Shown one piece after another: positions 1 to 11,900 of a stretch of 64,000 nucleotides of DNA. A program made the translations under genes and the position numbers. Source of the DNA: Membranipora membranacea (lineage: Eukaryota; Bryozoa; Gymnolaemata; Cheilostomatida; Membraniporidae); assembly GCA_914767715.1 (NCBI GenBank), contig OU612066.1:5215001-5279000 (forward strand), written 5' to 3'. The notes beneath the pieces are model-generated. The model was given only the letters and a program-made list of their open reading frames with translations, did not search any database and had not been told where the DNA came from. Numbering within the stretch: the first letter of the stretch is position 1; every line of letters starts with the position of its first letter.

Positions 1-1299
1 GTCTCTCTGAGCTGTTTGTATGGACTTGATGGAGGATAGGTATGTTCTGGCTTCGATCAAAGTGAATGGTTTTATGTCAAAAAAGTTGTTCTGATTTAAG
101 AGTTTACAACCCTGTAGCCAGACCCCATCCGTTGGGTTCCTTGTGGTGACAATTATCTTCCAAAGGCTTGGTTTATATGCCTCAGGTTCCTTCGCCAACC
201 GCTGACATATTTGAATATCAATATGTTTAACGATTGATGTACATAATTCAGCATCATCAAATGTCAAGCATTTGAGGTGAGTTGGATACTTTTGCTCCAG
301 AGTTTCATATAGTTCCATGATTACTTTGCCAATATTGTCAAGATCTCTGTCTTGGCTTTCATCTAGTGATTGTATGTCCAACTGCCGATCCTTGGCAAAA
401 GTGAATATGTCACTCAACAGGGCACTGGCAGAAAAGCTGCTGAAGCAGGCTTCTATGCAGTGAGCTAAAGTACCCTCTGTATCTTTTTTGTAAAGGTAAT
501 CATAAAGCTGTAGGGCAGTCTCTGTTTTACCGACTCCGCTTGGCCCTGAAAATCCATCATTTTTATAACAGCACTGACTAAGACGTGCAATGGGAAATTA
601 TCATTGACTATTATGACCAAGAGACACTAAATATCTGAAAACATGGATAAGTCTTAAAATATGCAGTATGGATTTCAGTGAAGAGACTCCCTCAGTATAT
701 ATTACTCAAAGTCATGCTAAAAATCTGCTAAATCACAGGCAAGTTGTGTTGAAAAATTTCTACAACTGGTCAACTGCTAGGGCATGGAGAGGTTCCTGTT
801 GGCTGTAGGTTTTACTGAACGGACAGACCAATCGAAATAAAAAATGTAATCATATAACCGTACAAAAATACCCATTAATTAAGCAGGGTTTCCTATTCCA
901 TGAGTGTACGCCACAGCTCACATATAACATTGCCTTGCATTATTTTCCCGTGCAATACCAAACAATTATGAAAATTTAAGCAGAGATGAGTCACTGTTAC
1001 TTTTCACCATTCTTTTAAACCAGCTACTGTTTGAGTGAGGATGAACCCGACCTAGATCAAGTTTGATCCAATTTGCCTGCATTACGGTCATTCCAATTCT
1101 ACTGGTCAGCCGGCGGCGACTCAAAACCTAAACGCAGACAAATTGGATCATGCTTGATCTAAACCCTACCTGTGAGAATAGCGACTGCAGGTAAAGATTT
1201 GTAATCATATGACTTTTGTGGGTTGAACATCCAGTTGTATACCCGGTCAAAAGTATCATTTCTCACAAATTCCTTCTGTGTCACAGGCACGCGATTCAT
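1..1299 (-). CDS. STAND (NB-ARC-like) NTPase, 5' part, gene A, runs off left edge
   Basis: Two exons are visible: 1299-1170 (start ATG at 1299, donor GTAGGG, phase 1) and 545-1 (acceptor TTTTCAG, open to the window edge). Exon 1 encodes about 43 residues beginning MNRVPVTQKEF and ending AILTG. Exon 2 continues with the Walker A motif GPSGVGKTE, a Walker B-like strand KCLTFDDAEL and a sensor-1-like strand LWKIIVTTRNP, so this is a P-loop signal-transduction ATPase. The whole visible part aligns with the first 200 residues of the gene at 8917-21723, including the intron placed immediately before the P-loop in phase 1. The two genes are divergently transcribed, 7.6 kb apart, with a LINE and MITEs between them. 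STAND proteins usually act as ATP-dependent oligomerising sensors, but the effector or sensor domains of this copy lie outside the window, so no function is assigned. Family call is strong; exact start is inferred. Confidence 0.8.
1049..1165. repeat. Inverted repeat spanning the exon 1 donor region of STAND gene A
   Basis: Arms at about 1049-1080 and 1133-1165 are imperfect reverse complements (GATCAAGTTTGATCCAATTT against AAATTGGATCATGCTTGATC) around a 50-bp GC-richer centre. It lies in the only visible intron of STAND gene A, beginning within a few bases of the donor site. Probably a small foldback transposon relic. Confidence 0.6.
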
Positions 1300-1727
1300 C
1301 TCAGATCATTTGCTACAGTTGATGGTATGTGGAGTCACTATAATGCAGAGCTAAAACATCAAGATGAAATCTATTAAATCTTGTATGTGCTGGATTGGCC
1401 GTGTGCTGAGGGCGCTTAGGGCCGGAACAAACAACCTAACCGATTGCGCCATCTCATTATCCCAAAAAAAAATAATGGGATGGTAATAGCAAGCCTGCTA
1501 TTCATTACCCGGAGTCTTGCACTTACATCCCTCAGCACAGTCCGTTCAATGAACTCCCCCTCTCTCAGGTACAACAACACATAGGAATTGTGGGTGTGGC
1601 TTTGTGTGATGCCTAGACAATTGGCCTATTTATCGTGTCCCTTATAATGTAGGCTTATTGTGATGGTCTATATAGGAGTGTTCGGCTTTCATTGTGTAAA
1701 CCGCTAAACAATAGAGAACAAACAATA
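1300..1727. other. Intergenic, no gene seen
   Basis: Upstream region of STAND gene A. No open reading frame with coding character. A short near-palindrome around 1481-1512 (GGTAATAGCA ... TGCTATTCATTACC) is the only structure I see. Confidence 0.5.
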
Positions 1728-2235
1728 GACAGTTTTCTGAGCTCTGATTTAGGCCTCTATTCGGAGTTGTCGTCTCTCCATTTTGGTACTTTTAACCCAC
1801 GCCACATAGGAAAATCGTGCTGAAAAGAGGGTTATCTTGAAATCCGCTTATAGTAGGATAAAAAGGATTTTTGATTCAGAATCTGCACCATTGAAAACTG
1901 ATAGGGACATAGTTTGGGAAATATTTTTGGTATTCGGTTAGTCAATTACATCAATTTCTGCCAGTTTTGCGGAACATTTGGCAGTATTTTTCTTGAATTT
2001 CGTCCCTAAAATTAAGATTTATCAACATTCAAGCCTCCAATGATTTGTACATCCTGTCTAATAGGGTTTTCAATGGTGCGGATTCTGAATCAAAAATTAA
2101 TTCTCTCCTAACATAAGCGGTTTTCAAGAAAACCCTCTTTCAGCACGTTTTTCCTATGCGGCGTGGGTTTAAAGTACCAAACTGGAGAGAGGACAACTCC
2201 GAATTGAGGCATAAATCAGAGCTCAGAAAACTGTC
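1728..2235. mobile_element. Foldback MITE, GACAG family, copy 1
   Basis: A 508-bp element whose two halves are long inverted repeats: GACAGTTTTCTGAGCTC at the left end and its reverse complement at the right, continuing inward for about 200 bp with interruptions. It is flanked on both sides by TA (1726-1727 and 2236-2237), which fits a TA target duplication as made by Tc1/mariner-type transposases. No coding capacity. Two other copies lie at 12720-13326 and 27472-27974. Confidence 0.85.
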
Positions 2236-2546
2236 TATAGACTCACTGCATCAAATAATATCAGGGCTTTCATTGCTGAGAAGGTTCACTGCCACCAATT
2301 CAGAGCAGATTATGTTTCTAGGATAATTGAGGGGTAGTAAGCTGTATTTGACTCATGTGATGTGAATATCAAAGCGCATGTGTATTTTGTTGCTAATTTC
2401 TTTGCTGGCTCAAGAGAATATAGTTAGGGTGCTCTCTTGGGCCCCAAACTATGCTCATTGGATAGAGGACATGTTGTAGGTATTTTCACATGTTACACTT
2501 TTCCGAAACATTGTCCATGTTAAACATCTGCTGGGCTTTGCCCACA

Positions 2547-2865
2547 TTACAAAATAAAGTACACCTATGCTGTAGTATGTTGGATAGGCCCTGGGGGCCG
2601 ATGTCAGGGAGACATGCCCCAATGCACCTATGAGAGTCGTGTAACAAAAGGCCTTTTGTTTGGTGAACAAAGGAGTACAATGGCTGGCAAAGTGCTTGTC
2701 TGAATGCATGTTGGATTCATGTGATTGCATGCTGGGGCGCGTGTATGCTAGGCTCAGCTCTCTACTTTTGCTACACTCATTTGTGGGTATACACAATCCA
2801 CCCGCTGTTAAGATACGTAGGAACCACTGGTAAAGGGTATTTCACAACTGTACTTTGTTTTGTAA
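2547..2865. mobile_element. MITE with 16-bp TTACAAAATAAAGTAC termini, copy 1
   Basis: A 319-bp repeat starting TTACAAAATAAAGTAC and ending with an almost exact reverse complement (one mismatch, GTACTTTGTTTTGTAA). The short antisense reading frames inside it are by-products of the repeat. A second copy in the same orientation starts 50 bp downstream. Confidence 0.8.
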
Positions 2866-2914
2866 TGCAGCATAGCCACCAGTCAAAAATTTAAATAGAG
2901 AGATGTGGCATCGA

Positions 2915-3232
2915 TTACAAAATAAAGTACAGTTATGCTGTGGTATGTTGGATAGGCTCTGGGGCCGATGTCTGGGAGACATGTCCCAAGACACCTATGA
3001 GAGTTGTATAACAAAAGGCCTTTTGTTCGGTGAACAAAGAAGTACAATGGCAGGCAAAGTTTGCTTGTCTGAATACATGTTGGGTGTGTTTGATTGGTGG
3101 TTGGGGAGTGTATGCTAGCCTTAGTTCTCCACTTTTGCTACACTCATTTGTGGGTATACACAATCCACCCGCTGCTACAATATGTAGGAACCACTGGTAA
3201 AGGGTATTTCACAACTGTACTTTATTTTGTAA
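2915..3232. mobile_element. MITE with 16-bp TTACAAAATAAAGTAC termini, copy 2
   Basis: A 318-bp tandem neighbour of the element at 2547-2865, same orientation, with perfect 16-bp terminal inverted repeats TTACAAAATAAAGTAC / GTACTTTATTTTGTAA. The interior differs from copy 1 by scattered substitutions and small indels, so either two insertions or an old duplication produced the pair. The target duplication cannot be read with confidence. Confidence 0.8.
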
Positions 3233-4671
3233 GGCAAACATCTAGCCAGTGGCTTTGAATGGAGCTATTTATATATGCTCTCTCAAAATCAAAATGTAAG
3301 GAGTATCTTCTTCACCAGCCTTGGAGTTACAAGCATGTATAATTTGCCAACTATGGACATTGGCAATTTATACTCCAGATGCCTATGCATGTGGCAGGTG
3401 CTGCCGTATAGCTCATGACTTACAGCACATAAGGCTTATTTATACACTACAGCATCGTTCAAGGGATCAAGAATCTATTTTAATTGGCCTTTACCTCTAC
3501 TATAAGCAGTGTCTCCAAGAAGGTTATACTCGTGCGATAGATTGGTTCTCTGGTGTAATCCCCTAATATATTTTATTATGTCAATGAAATTAGGTTATAA
3601 CACAAATTAGGCAGATAACTGTCGCAAAATTGTGGGACTACCAAGGAGTGGAATTACCCCTGGTATTCCAAAATAGACTAAAAATTTAAAAAATCAAGCG
3701 ATTTAAGGTCAAGTTTTAATGTGCGGTCTGTGGTCACATGACATGATTGAACCAATGGGTGCAGCAAACCACAGTGAGGTAAAATGAAAATTGTGTTCTC
3801 CTCAGGAAAAAAAGTCACATTGCCCACATTGCGGCCTGTTTTCACTTTTTTTAGTGTTCATACCCAGTGTTCTGAGTGAGTGGGAACTGGGGATCCTTTA
3901 GAACACAATTTGAATTCCCACTGGATTCTGTTCCAAAAAAAAACACAGTCATTACATAAATTTCATTAGTTGATTGATCCTGACAATTTATTTTTGGGAA
4001 TGCTAAGTAAGTGAGCGTATTGAAACTAGTGAATAGAACCACAGATCAACACAGTTATAATTAAAAGTAATCAATCTGTTGGCTCAATGAACAAGATCGA
4101 GAGAGGAGAGGGAGTTCATTGGTTGGCTGAATTCAATTCCATAACAAAGACACATGAAATGGAGCGAGATTAGTCAAACTGATCCAAGTTGCCATCAGTC
4201 ATCCAACCAATGAAATTGATGTAATGCTGTCAAATTGATCTTTTGACCAGATCCCAATCATAGGCATCTGGAGTTACAAGCATGTCCATACTGGACATGC
4301 TTGTAACTCCAGATGCCCATGATCCCAATCATACTATTACAGAGCCATATTTCTGCATAATTTGATCTAGAAACAGTGCAAAAATTCTCAAAATGATTTT
4401 CAACCGATTTTGCCGACCAATATTCTGTTGCAAGGCCAAGTGTGTATTTAAAAATATTAACCTTCCTTCTACTCGACTGTTTTACCAACATCTGGATGTG
4501 GAAAGACTGAGTCTAACTCACTGTATGTCCTTACCTAACCAGAATTAATAACCAATTTTGTATTGACTATAATGGCGGCCAGCCGCAATTTTTAAGTGCT
4601 CTTAGAAACTTCAAAGTTTTTTTCCAAATTTATTGCTTTTAACCTTTACACAAACAAATTTTACAAAGAGT
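3233..4671. other. Intergenic with one perfect hairpin, no gene seen
   Basis: No reading frame here looks coding. Apart from the perfect hairpin at 4263-4317 and a related diverged half-copy at about 3325-3385 (same GGAGTTACAAGCATGT and ACTCCAGATGCC ends around a different centre) I see nothing functional. Confidence 0.5.
4263..4317. repeat. Perfect 26-bp-arm hairpin
   Basis: A 55-bp inverted repeat: 26-bp arm beginning GGCATCTGGAGTTACAAGC, 3-bp loop TAC, then the exact reverse complement. It would form a perfect cruciform or RNA hairpin. Likely a very short foldback transposon or snap-back repair product, since a diverged relative occurs near 3325-3385. Confidence 0.85.
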
Positions 4672-4764
4672 GTTTGTTCAGTGTCAGAGAGTATTTGTTC
4701 AGTACCAAAGAGTATTATTGTTCAGTAAAAAGAGTACTTGTTCATAACAAAGAGATATTGTTCA
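4672..4764 (+). repeat. Short tandem repeats in LINE 5' leader (first array)
   Basis: About four degenerate units of roughly 23 bp built on TTTGTTCAGTACCAAAGAGTA. They sit just upstream of the LINE coding region and probably belong to its 5' untranslated leader. Confidence 0.6.
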
Positions 4765-4794
4765 CTCTTGACTTGGAGCAACTCCTTGCTTGGA

Positions 4795-4920
4795 GTTCGC
4801 TTCGAGCCTGGACTAGATTGGATACAAACTGGAGTGGAAACAAACTGGACTGGAAACAAACTGGACTGGAAACAAACTGGATTGGAAACAATACTGGACT
4901 GGATACAACACTGGATCATG
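4795..4920 (+). repeat. Tandem repeats of about 16 bp in LINE 5' leader (second array)
   Basis: Repeats of the form ACTGGAAACAAACTGG with variants, directly before the in-frame ATG at 4918 that precedes the PHD-type zinc finger. Tandem 5' monomers occur in several non-LTR retrotransposons and can carry the internal promoter; that role here is inference. Confidence 0.6.
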
Positions 4921-6135
4921 GATTACACTGGAAGAGGCTCATCTGACCAGACAACTGGAAAGCAGCATGATGACACCGTGAACCAGGAGGAGCCCATTGA
5001 AATCAGCAGCCTCTATCTCTGTGGACCTTGTCACCATCCTGTCACATGGGAAGATAAAGGTATACTATGCGAAGACTGCTCAACATGGTTCCACATTACA
5101 TGCCAAAACATCAACTCAAATGAATACTCAAGACTTGACAACAGTAGCGTTGCCTGGGCATGTCTGAACTGTAACTCAATCAACTACAGCCGTATTGCCT
5201 TCAACTGCTCAGTGAGAAACATAAACAAATTCAGTACCATTAATGAAGATTTGTCGAGTGACTCTCAGACCATTATAGATTTTCTAGATGATAATGCTAT
5301 GCCTAAACATGAGTCATCTCCCAAATTGAAGCGAATAACCAGACAAAAAGACAAACCACTGAGACTCATAAATGTAAATTGCCAGTCGCTACTTTCCAAA
5401 CACGGAGCCTGGAAAAAACATGATAGAGTGCTCAGAACCAGCCATCATAATAGCGACAGAGACATGGCTGAAACCAGAGATCTACACAGCTGAGCTCGAA
5501 ATCGGTGACTACAGCGTGTTTAGAAGAGACCGCCCAGCTGGAGGTGGTGGTGGAGTTCTCATTGCTGTCCACAACACCATCAGCTGTACAGAGGTTGACG
5601 AGAAAAGCCAAGGCGCAGCATTCATCTGGGTCAAGGCTATCCTGACTGGACAACAACATCTCTACATAGGAGCTTGCTATAGACCCAATGTAGCAGACAA
5701 AACAACCATCCCTCAGATACGAAACTCTGATGATAATATTTTAGCAGACAACCATAAAACATCATCATCGCAGGTGACCTCAACCTACCAGACTGGGACT
5801 GGACTGCCATGCAACTCAAACCAAATTGCCCTCAACAATCAAACCATCAGGAATTCAAAGAACTACTAGATACTGCAGGTCTAACACAGCTTGTTAAAGA
5901 ACCCACAAGGATCAACAACACACTGGATCTAATCATGACGAATATACCAGAACGAGTCAACAGAACCAAAATCTTACCAGGCATCAGCGATCACCACATC
6001 TGCTACACAGAACTGCCACTCCGGGCAAACAGGAGAAAACAGGCCCCAAGGACCATCTGGCTGTACAAGCGCCCTGATTGGGATGGACTAATGAAACATG
6101 TTACACCAGCTCTACAAAAGCTCACAACCAGTTGA
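4918..6135 (+). pseudogene. LINE ORF, PHD finger and endonuclease part
   Basis: From about 5010 to 5175 a C4HC3 PHD-like finger is readable: C-x2-C, a second C-x2-C in ILCEDCSTWFH, then H-x2-C and WACLNC. Next comes the start of an APE-type endonuclease (LRLINVNCQSLLSK), a frameshift near 5415 in an A-rich run, then the motif IIIATETWLKPEI with the catalytic E, the strand VLIAVH and GACYRPN. A second frameshift lies near 5760, after which IIIAGDLNLPDWD (catalytic D-x-N) is readable and the frame runs to LDLIMTN and ISDHHICY, the SDH motif of the family. A stop ends this frame at 6135. The residues and their order make the endonuclease call firm. Confidence 0.85.
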
Positions 6136-6139
6136 AAAG

Positions 6140-8143
6140 ATGTGGATGCACCTCAAGAACACCATCCATGAGGGAGCTAAGAAATTTATCCCTACCAAGA
6201 CAACAAAGAAACACAGTCGAAAACCGTGGGTCAGCCCTATCCTGGAGCAGAAGATCAAACTCAAAAAGCGACTGCATAGAAGAACGAGGAAAATGGAGGA
6301 CAACAACTGGAGGAGAGATACAATGATGTCAGAAAAGAAGTTCAGAGAGAGTTTCGCAAGGAACATAACAAGTTTGTGGAAAACATCTTGACAGAAGAAG
6401 AAAATGATAGCAACAGGACAAACAAGAAATTCTGGGCTTATGTCAAACAGAAAAGATCAGATAACTCTGGAGTTGGCACATTGCGAGTCAACTCTAAACT
6501 AATTACAGACCCTACAGAAAAGGCAGAGGCACTTAATAAACAGTTTCACTCTGTCTTCAACCCTGTCTCCCAACCAGAGCCTGTAACCACCGCTGGCTCC
6601 AGTGACATGTCAAAGATAAAAATCTCTGAAAATGGTGTCCTTGCTTTACTGAAGAAACTCAATCCCTACAAGGCCACAGGACCTGATGACCTCAGCCCTA
6701 AACTATTAAAGCAGTTGGCACCAATATAAGCAGGACCTTTAACCCATCTCTTTCAGAGATCCATGGACACCTCAATGATACCATCCGACTGGTGGAAAGC
6801 ACGAATCTGTCCAGTCTTCAAAAAAGGAGATAAATACCAGCCTTCAAACTACCGACCCGTTAGCCTCACCTGTGTCGTGAGCACACTACTTGAGCATATC
6901 ATCACTAGCCAAGTAGCACACCACCTGGAGACTACAGAGAAACTGACGCCAAGACAACATGGATTTCGACCGAAACGATGTTGTGAGTCACAGCTCGTAG
7001 AGCTCTTAGCAGATATCTCGGCACTCATGGACCAAGGGAAAGAAGTTGATGCTTGCTTCTTGGACTTTGCGAAAGCTTTCGACAAGGTTGACCATGTCAA
7101 ACCTGTCCACAAGCCAAAAAACATCGGAGTCAATAATCAAGCCACCATATGGATTGAGGACTTCCTTTCAAAGAGAACCCAAGTCGTGGTTGTGGATGGT
7201 TTTCCTTCCACTCCCTGTGAAGTAACATCAGGAGTTCCCCAAGGCTCAGTCATTAGGCCCCTTCTATTCACCATCTTCATCAATGACCTCCCTGACTCTG
7301 TCAGGTCCAATGTCAGACTATTTGCGGATGATACCGTCATCTATAATACTGCTGACAATCGAGATCAACTCCAAGAAGACCTCCACGCACTAGAGACATG
7401 GGAGAAAGAATGGAAGATGAAATTCAATGCTCTTAAATGCAAGCATATCAAGTTCAGCCGAAAACGAGAGCGAGGTGTGAACAATACCTTCACCCTGCAC
7501 AATATTGACATGCCAAAATCTACCGGAGTGAAGTACTTAGGAATCAAGTTGAAAAACACACTGAGATGGAATGAAAACACTACGTTTATCACCAGTAAAG
7601 CATCGGGTAGGCTTGGCTATGTCAGCAGAACTATCCACCCGTCGCTCCCGGACTAGAGAAGTCAGGCCTTCAAATATCTGGTATGACCCATCATTGAGTA
7701 CTCGAGCACGGTGTGGGATGGATCTCTGACCGATACTCAGATAAACTCCATTGAAGCAGTTCAAAGAAGAGCAGCCTGGATGGTGTCCAATGTCAGAAGA
7801 ATTGATCACACCACTAGCACCACAAAACTTCTTATATTACATTGCCAATGCTTCTCATACACGGATCTTATATCAGCAACTAACTAAAGGCATGGATAGA
7901 AAAACCTTGCTGCTGTTACATAACATAAACTCTCTTTTTCATCTGAACACACTTATCTCACCTGACTGCTTCTCAGACATCGACCGTGAAAACCATCTAA
8001 ATTATAACAGCTTAGTAACTGGCATGTTAGCCTACTGTACGGAATTTAACAACAATGTCCATATATCCATATGTCCATATATTCTGAGCCATTTATTTCT
8101 AGCGGCTATAGTCCGAAAACGGCCTATGCAAAATGTGGATTGA
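6140..8143 (+). pseudogene. LINE reverse transcriptase part, broken
   Basis: After another frame change, 6376-6729 carries the RT N-terminal region (NKKFWAYVKQKRSD, KATGPDDLSPKLL), a stop at 6727-6729, then 6763-7656 with the polymerase core: FKKGDKYQPSNYRPVSL, LTPRQHGFRPKRCCESQL, DFAKAFDKVDH, SGVPQGSVIRPLLFTIFIN and the catalytic box LFADDTV. A further stop at 7654-7656 is followed by typical post-RT sequence (SIEAVQRRAAWMVSNV, 7749-7796), which reads on in another frame to about 8143. At least two stops and several frameshifts show it is not functional. Confidence 0.85.
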
Positions 8144-8194
8144 AAATTGAAAATTTATCTACAAGTTTTCATTGGTCTGCTGTCATAATTTGCC

Positions 8195-8540
8195 GAGATG
8201 CGGCTAACAACGGCTTCTGGCTTCGAATGTGTATATATATCTGATTTTGTTACGGTGGTTTTGTATTGATTCCATTGGTGACAAAAATCATTTTTTAGCA
8301 CACTTTATTGATGATATCTGAAGCAAGGAGAGTTAATTATTGCTTTACTCGCTTTATAACCTTATCTCAACTATTTTTATGAAACTATAATGAAAACAAA
8401 TAAATTCGTACAATTTGAAAAACGACACACTTAGACCATTTGAAAACTGGTGTTTTGTAATGGGAGGGTCAATACAAAGTCACCATAAAAAATCAGATGT
8501 CAACGAACGTCCGAAGCCAGTTTTCTAGGCGGCAGCAAAG
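8195..8540. repeat. Foldback repeat upstream of STAND gene B
   Basis: Left arm about 8195-8280 and right arm about 8461-8540 are imperfect reverse complements (GGCTTCTGGCTTCG near 8212 against CGAAGCCAG near 8512; ATCTGATTTT against AAAATCAGAT). The centre is AT-rich and non-coding. Probably an old MITE. Confidence 0.6.
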
Positions 8541-8916
8541 TGGAGAAGTGCTTTTGCTTTAATGATGGTTAAATGAGGGGTATTACTAGGCTATTAATGC
8601 TAGTTGACCCATAAAAGCTTTTAAACCTGCTTTTGTCTTAAAATCATATAATCATTTTTTGATCACTTTCCATTTTGTCGGCAGCTTTTTGGCTATTAGC
8701 GGCTTATTGTACAACTTAGTGTAAGGTACAATATTACCATTGTGATCAGCATGAAAAACCCCGCAATAAACAACTGTCAAACCCTATCCACCCAATTTGG
8801 TAAATTGAAGTGAAAGATAGGAGGGGGCTGCCACCCCGGACTACTAGGCAAGTAATCCATGTATCACATGAAAAACTTCCATTTTGTGTTTTAGATCATA
8901 CCATATAATTACAAGG

Positions 8917-11900
8917 ATGAGCGACTTTATAGATGTATCTGCTCCTTTAATGGGCAAGGAGTTTATCATGACTGATATTTATCAAAAGATTGAGGATAAC
9001 CTTTATCCGTCAACTTATGGGAAGCACAAGGGCCGGGACCTTCCAGTTATCAATATAATAAATGGTAAGTTATTTGATAATATAAAAGCTGATGAAGTTA
9101 GTTTTCAGTTATTTCGTCTTAGTCACACTTTTTATGAGCAGAAGATTGACTTGGGAGATGTCCAAGCTCTCACTCAGCTCTGGTTTGATGTCATATCAGG
9201 CATTTTGATTCAAAGTAGTTTTGTCACTGTATTTTTTTGGCAACTAGGACTGATGTAGCTTTGCAAAAGTTTTACAGTTGCGTGATGAATAATAGAAGAC
9301 ATTAGGAATTTTCCCCTTATGCTATAGAATGATGACAACGCCGGAATTTTGTTGATGTTACTGAACAAGCCCAGCTCTGAACTTCCAGTTTTACCAAATT
9401 TATATCACCGCCAAGGCTGAATTCATCCACAAGCGTTCGTGAACGTTGTAATCAATTTCTTTTCATACTTCTGACAGTTGAGCTTGTAGAACGCCTTGGG
9501 CTCATTGGTAGTTCTGAGTGCTGCAGTTTCCCAAGCATGTGGGGTTGAACATGTAGATTGAACTCTTTTGGAACCAATATATTGAAACAAAGTGGAGGTG
9601 CTAGTAGCGGCAGTAGTAGTAGGACTGTGATTATCCTGTTCCATAGAAATTTCCCTTTTGAAATAGCTAATTCAATTAACAAAGGATATGGTTTGGATAG
9701 TAAATGGTTTGGAAATACGTTTGATATATTTACAGGGAGATGCGGAGTAGGAAAAACCCAAATATTTCACCAAATTCGGGATAAAATTGCACAAGAGGAG
9801 GATAAAGAGGTAATATGGGCGGTCTTCAAATGTACAACAGCTGATTCCCTGAAAAGGGATCTTGAAAAATTCAGCACAAAGCAAGGATTGAACTTGAATC
9901 TGCAGGACAATTCCAATGCAACATTGGAGACAGCCGTATGTGAGATGTTTCAGGTCCTTGGAAAAGGGACTTTCGCCAAACGTACGAAATGCCTTCTTTT
10001 TGATAATGCAGAACTGGGTTCAGAAACATTAACCATTACCAGATGCATTGATGACTCAATTTGCAAACAGACGCAGAGCAAAGATGAACCAGGGATAATG
10101 GATGGACACAAATTGTGGAAGATATTTGTCAATACCCAGGAAGGTGGATCATGTAATGATGATTGGAAAGCCAATTGCAGATTCAGCGAATGCTTCAATT
10201 TTTACAACATACCTCCCTTCGATGAGCGACAGACCCATGAGTATTTGGATGGAATACAAGGATTGGACTACAAATCTAAAACCGATCTCTTCAAGGTGCT
10301 TTCTGGTCTCCCTTCAGCCTTGAAGGTTGCAAAGAAAATGTTGAAGAAAAATCGGGTAAGGAGATATACTCAGAGATTATGAAGTGTCACGCTTAGTTCT
10401 TTCGGAATGAATTAACTATTTTATGAGAGGGAACTCATTAGTTAGTATTTATCATCATCTTTTTAAAACTATCTGACAAACATGGAGACCTACAATGAAA
10501 TTTAATGTTAGAACTAACACCAAAAGCAAATTTTTTAAACAATCCATTTATGACCTGAAACCTCGCTGGTCTATTAGCATTTGTTTATCTAGACTCTAGA
10601 GAGATCTAGATGGGACTCAAAGTGTTAAAAGGGCTGCTCATATTTATTAAAGAGTCATTCAGTTGATTCCTGGCTACATGGCATCCGCAATATATCCCCA
10701 TTCTGTTGACAGTTGAGCGACCAAACAGAAAGGGTCCAATTGCTGATTGACTCTTTGGAGAGTGAGAGTGCGGTGAGTCTTGTCATCTCTGTTGTATATG
10801 GGATAAGTCGACTGACAAAAGATCCAAAACACAAAATGCTTCTTGGAATGATAGCTTTACTAGACAGGAATGCTCTAACCGCAGATCTACTGAGAGAGTG
10901 CGCATCTGTATTACTTGATATGAATGATAAATGGGAGTTTACAGGGGTGAGTCAGAAGCTTTGCATATGTATAGATATATAGACTACACAAATATCAACG
11001 CATGTTATAATCAGGCGGTTGTAGGAGTTCTCCCTGTCAGAGAAGCTAACCATACGCTGCATTACGATGTAGCCTAGCAATTTTCGTGATTTGCAGAGGA
11101 CGCTTATAATTGGTTTTTGTAGGTTGTGATTAGTTTGAGGCTGTGAATTATATTGAAACTGTCCTTGTTAGCGCTCAGTAATATATAATGTATTTTTATG
11201 TTTATGCTTTTAACAAACCTGTCTACAGAAATAACAAAATAATACGCCCTCCCAGAACTATTTTATTCAATAAGTTAGTTTCAAACTAATTGTCTTCCAG
11301 AATTGATCCCTGGCCCTGTGGGTGTTGCAATTTATAGCTGAGCTAGACAAACTGTCTGGTTATACAAGCTAAATAATTTTGTAAATGTAATTTTGATATT
11401 ATTATTATTATTCCATCTTAAAATTGAAAGCCTTGTTTTGTTCTGAAGGTCGATAGGAGTCATCCTGAAAAACCACTTGACTTTGCAAATGAGATATTCA
11501 GTACCCTTGAGAACATAGACCTCTGCACTGTTGTTGGACCAGAAAGTGGACTTAGAACAAGAGATCGCCACACTAATTTGGAGGGCATGGTGAGCCAGGG
11601 CATTCGTCATGCTCAAGACAGTTCTACGACTGAAGTTTTGACACGTATAAGGTAATGGTAAAAATCACTGCAGTCAGGGAGGGCTGTTAGGTGAGGCATA
11701 TGGGCATCTAGGCGTTTTTAAAGCTGTTTAGCCTGCTCAAAGCATACAGAAAGACCAAAGCAATTTTGAGTTTGGTAGCAGTCCTGCAGTAGCCATGCAA
11801 TATTTTGACACTGCAAAAATAACACGTTAGGGTAAATCTTTTGTGTAGTATTAGGACAGTTTTCTAAACTGTATAGATGTGGTAGGCATTGGGCTGGTAC

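Larger units (their letters stand above)
4672..8150 (+). mobile_element. Non-LTR retrotransposon (CR1/Jockey-like LINE), decayed, PHD + endonuclease + RT
   Basis: Order of parts: tandem-repeat leader, PHD-type zinc finger, apurinic-type endonuclease, reverse transcriptase, short C-terminal region. The reading frame is broken by several frameshifts and stops, so the copy is dead. It lies between the two divergent STAND genes. Exact element ends and target-site duplication are not resolved; the boundaries given are the extent of recognisable sequence. Confidence 0.85.
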
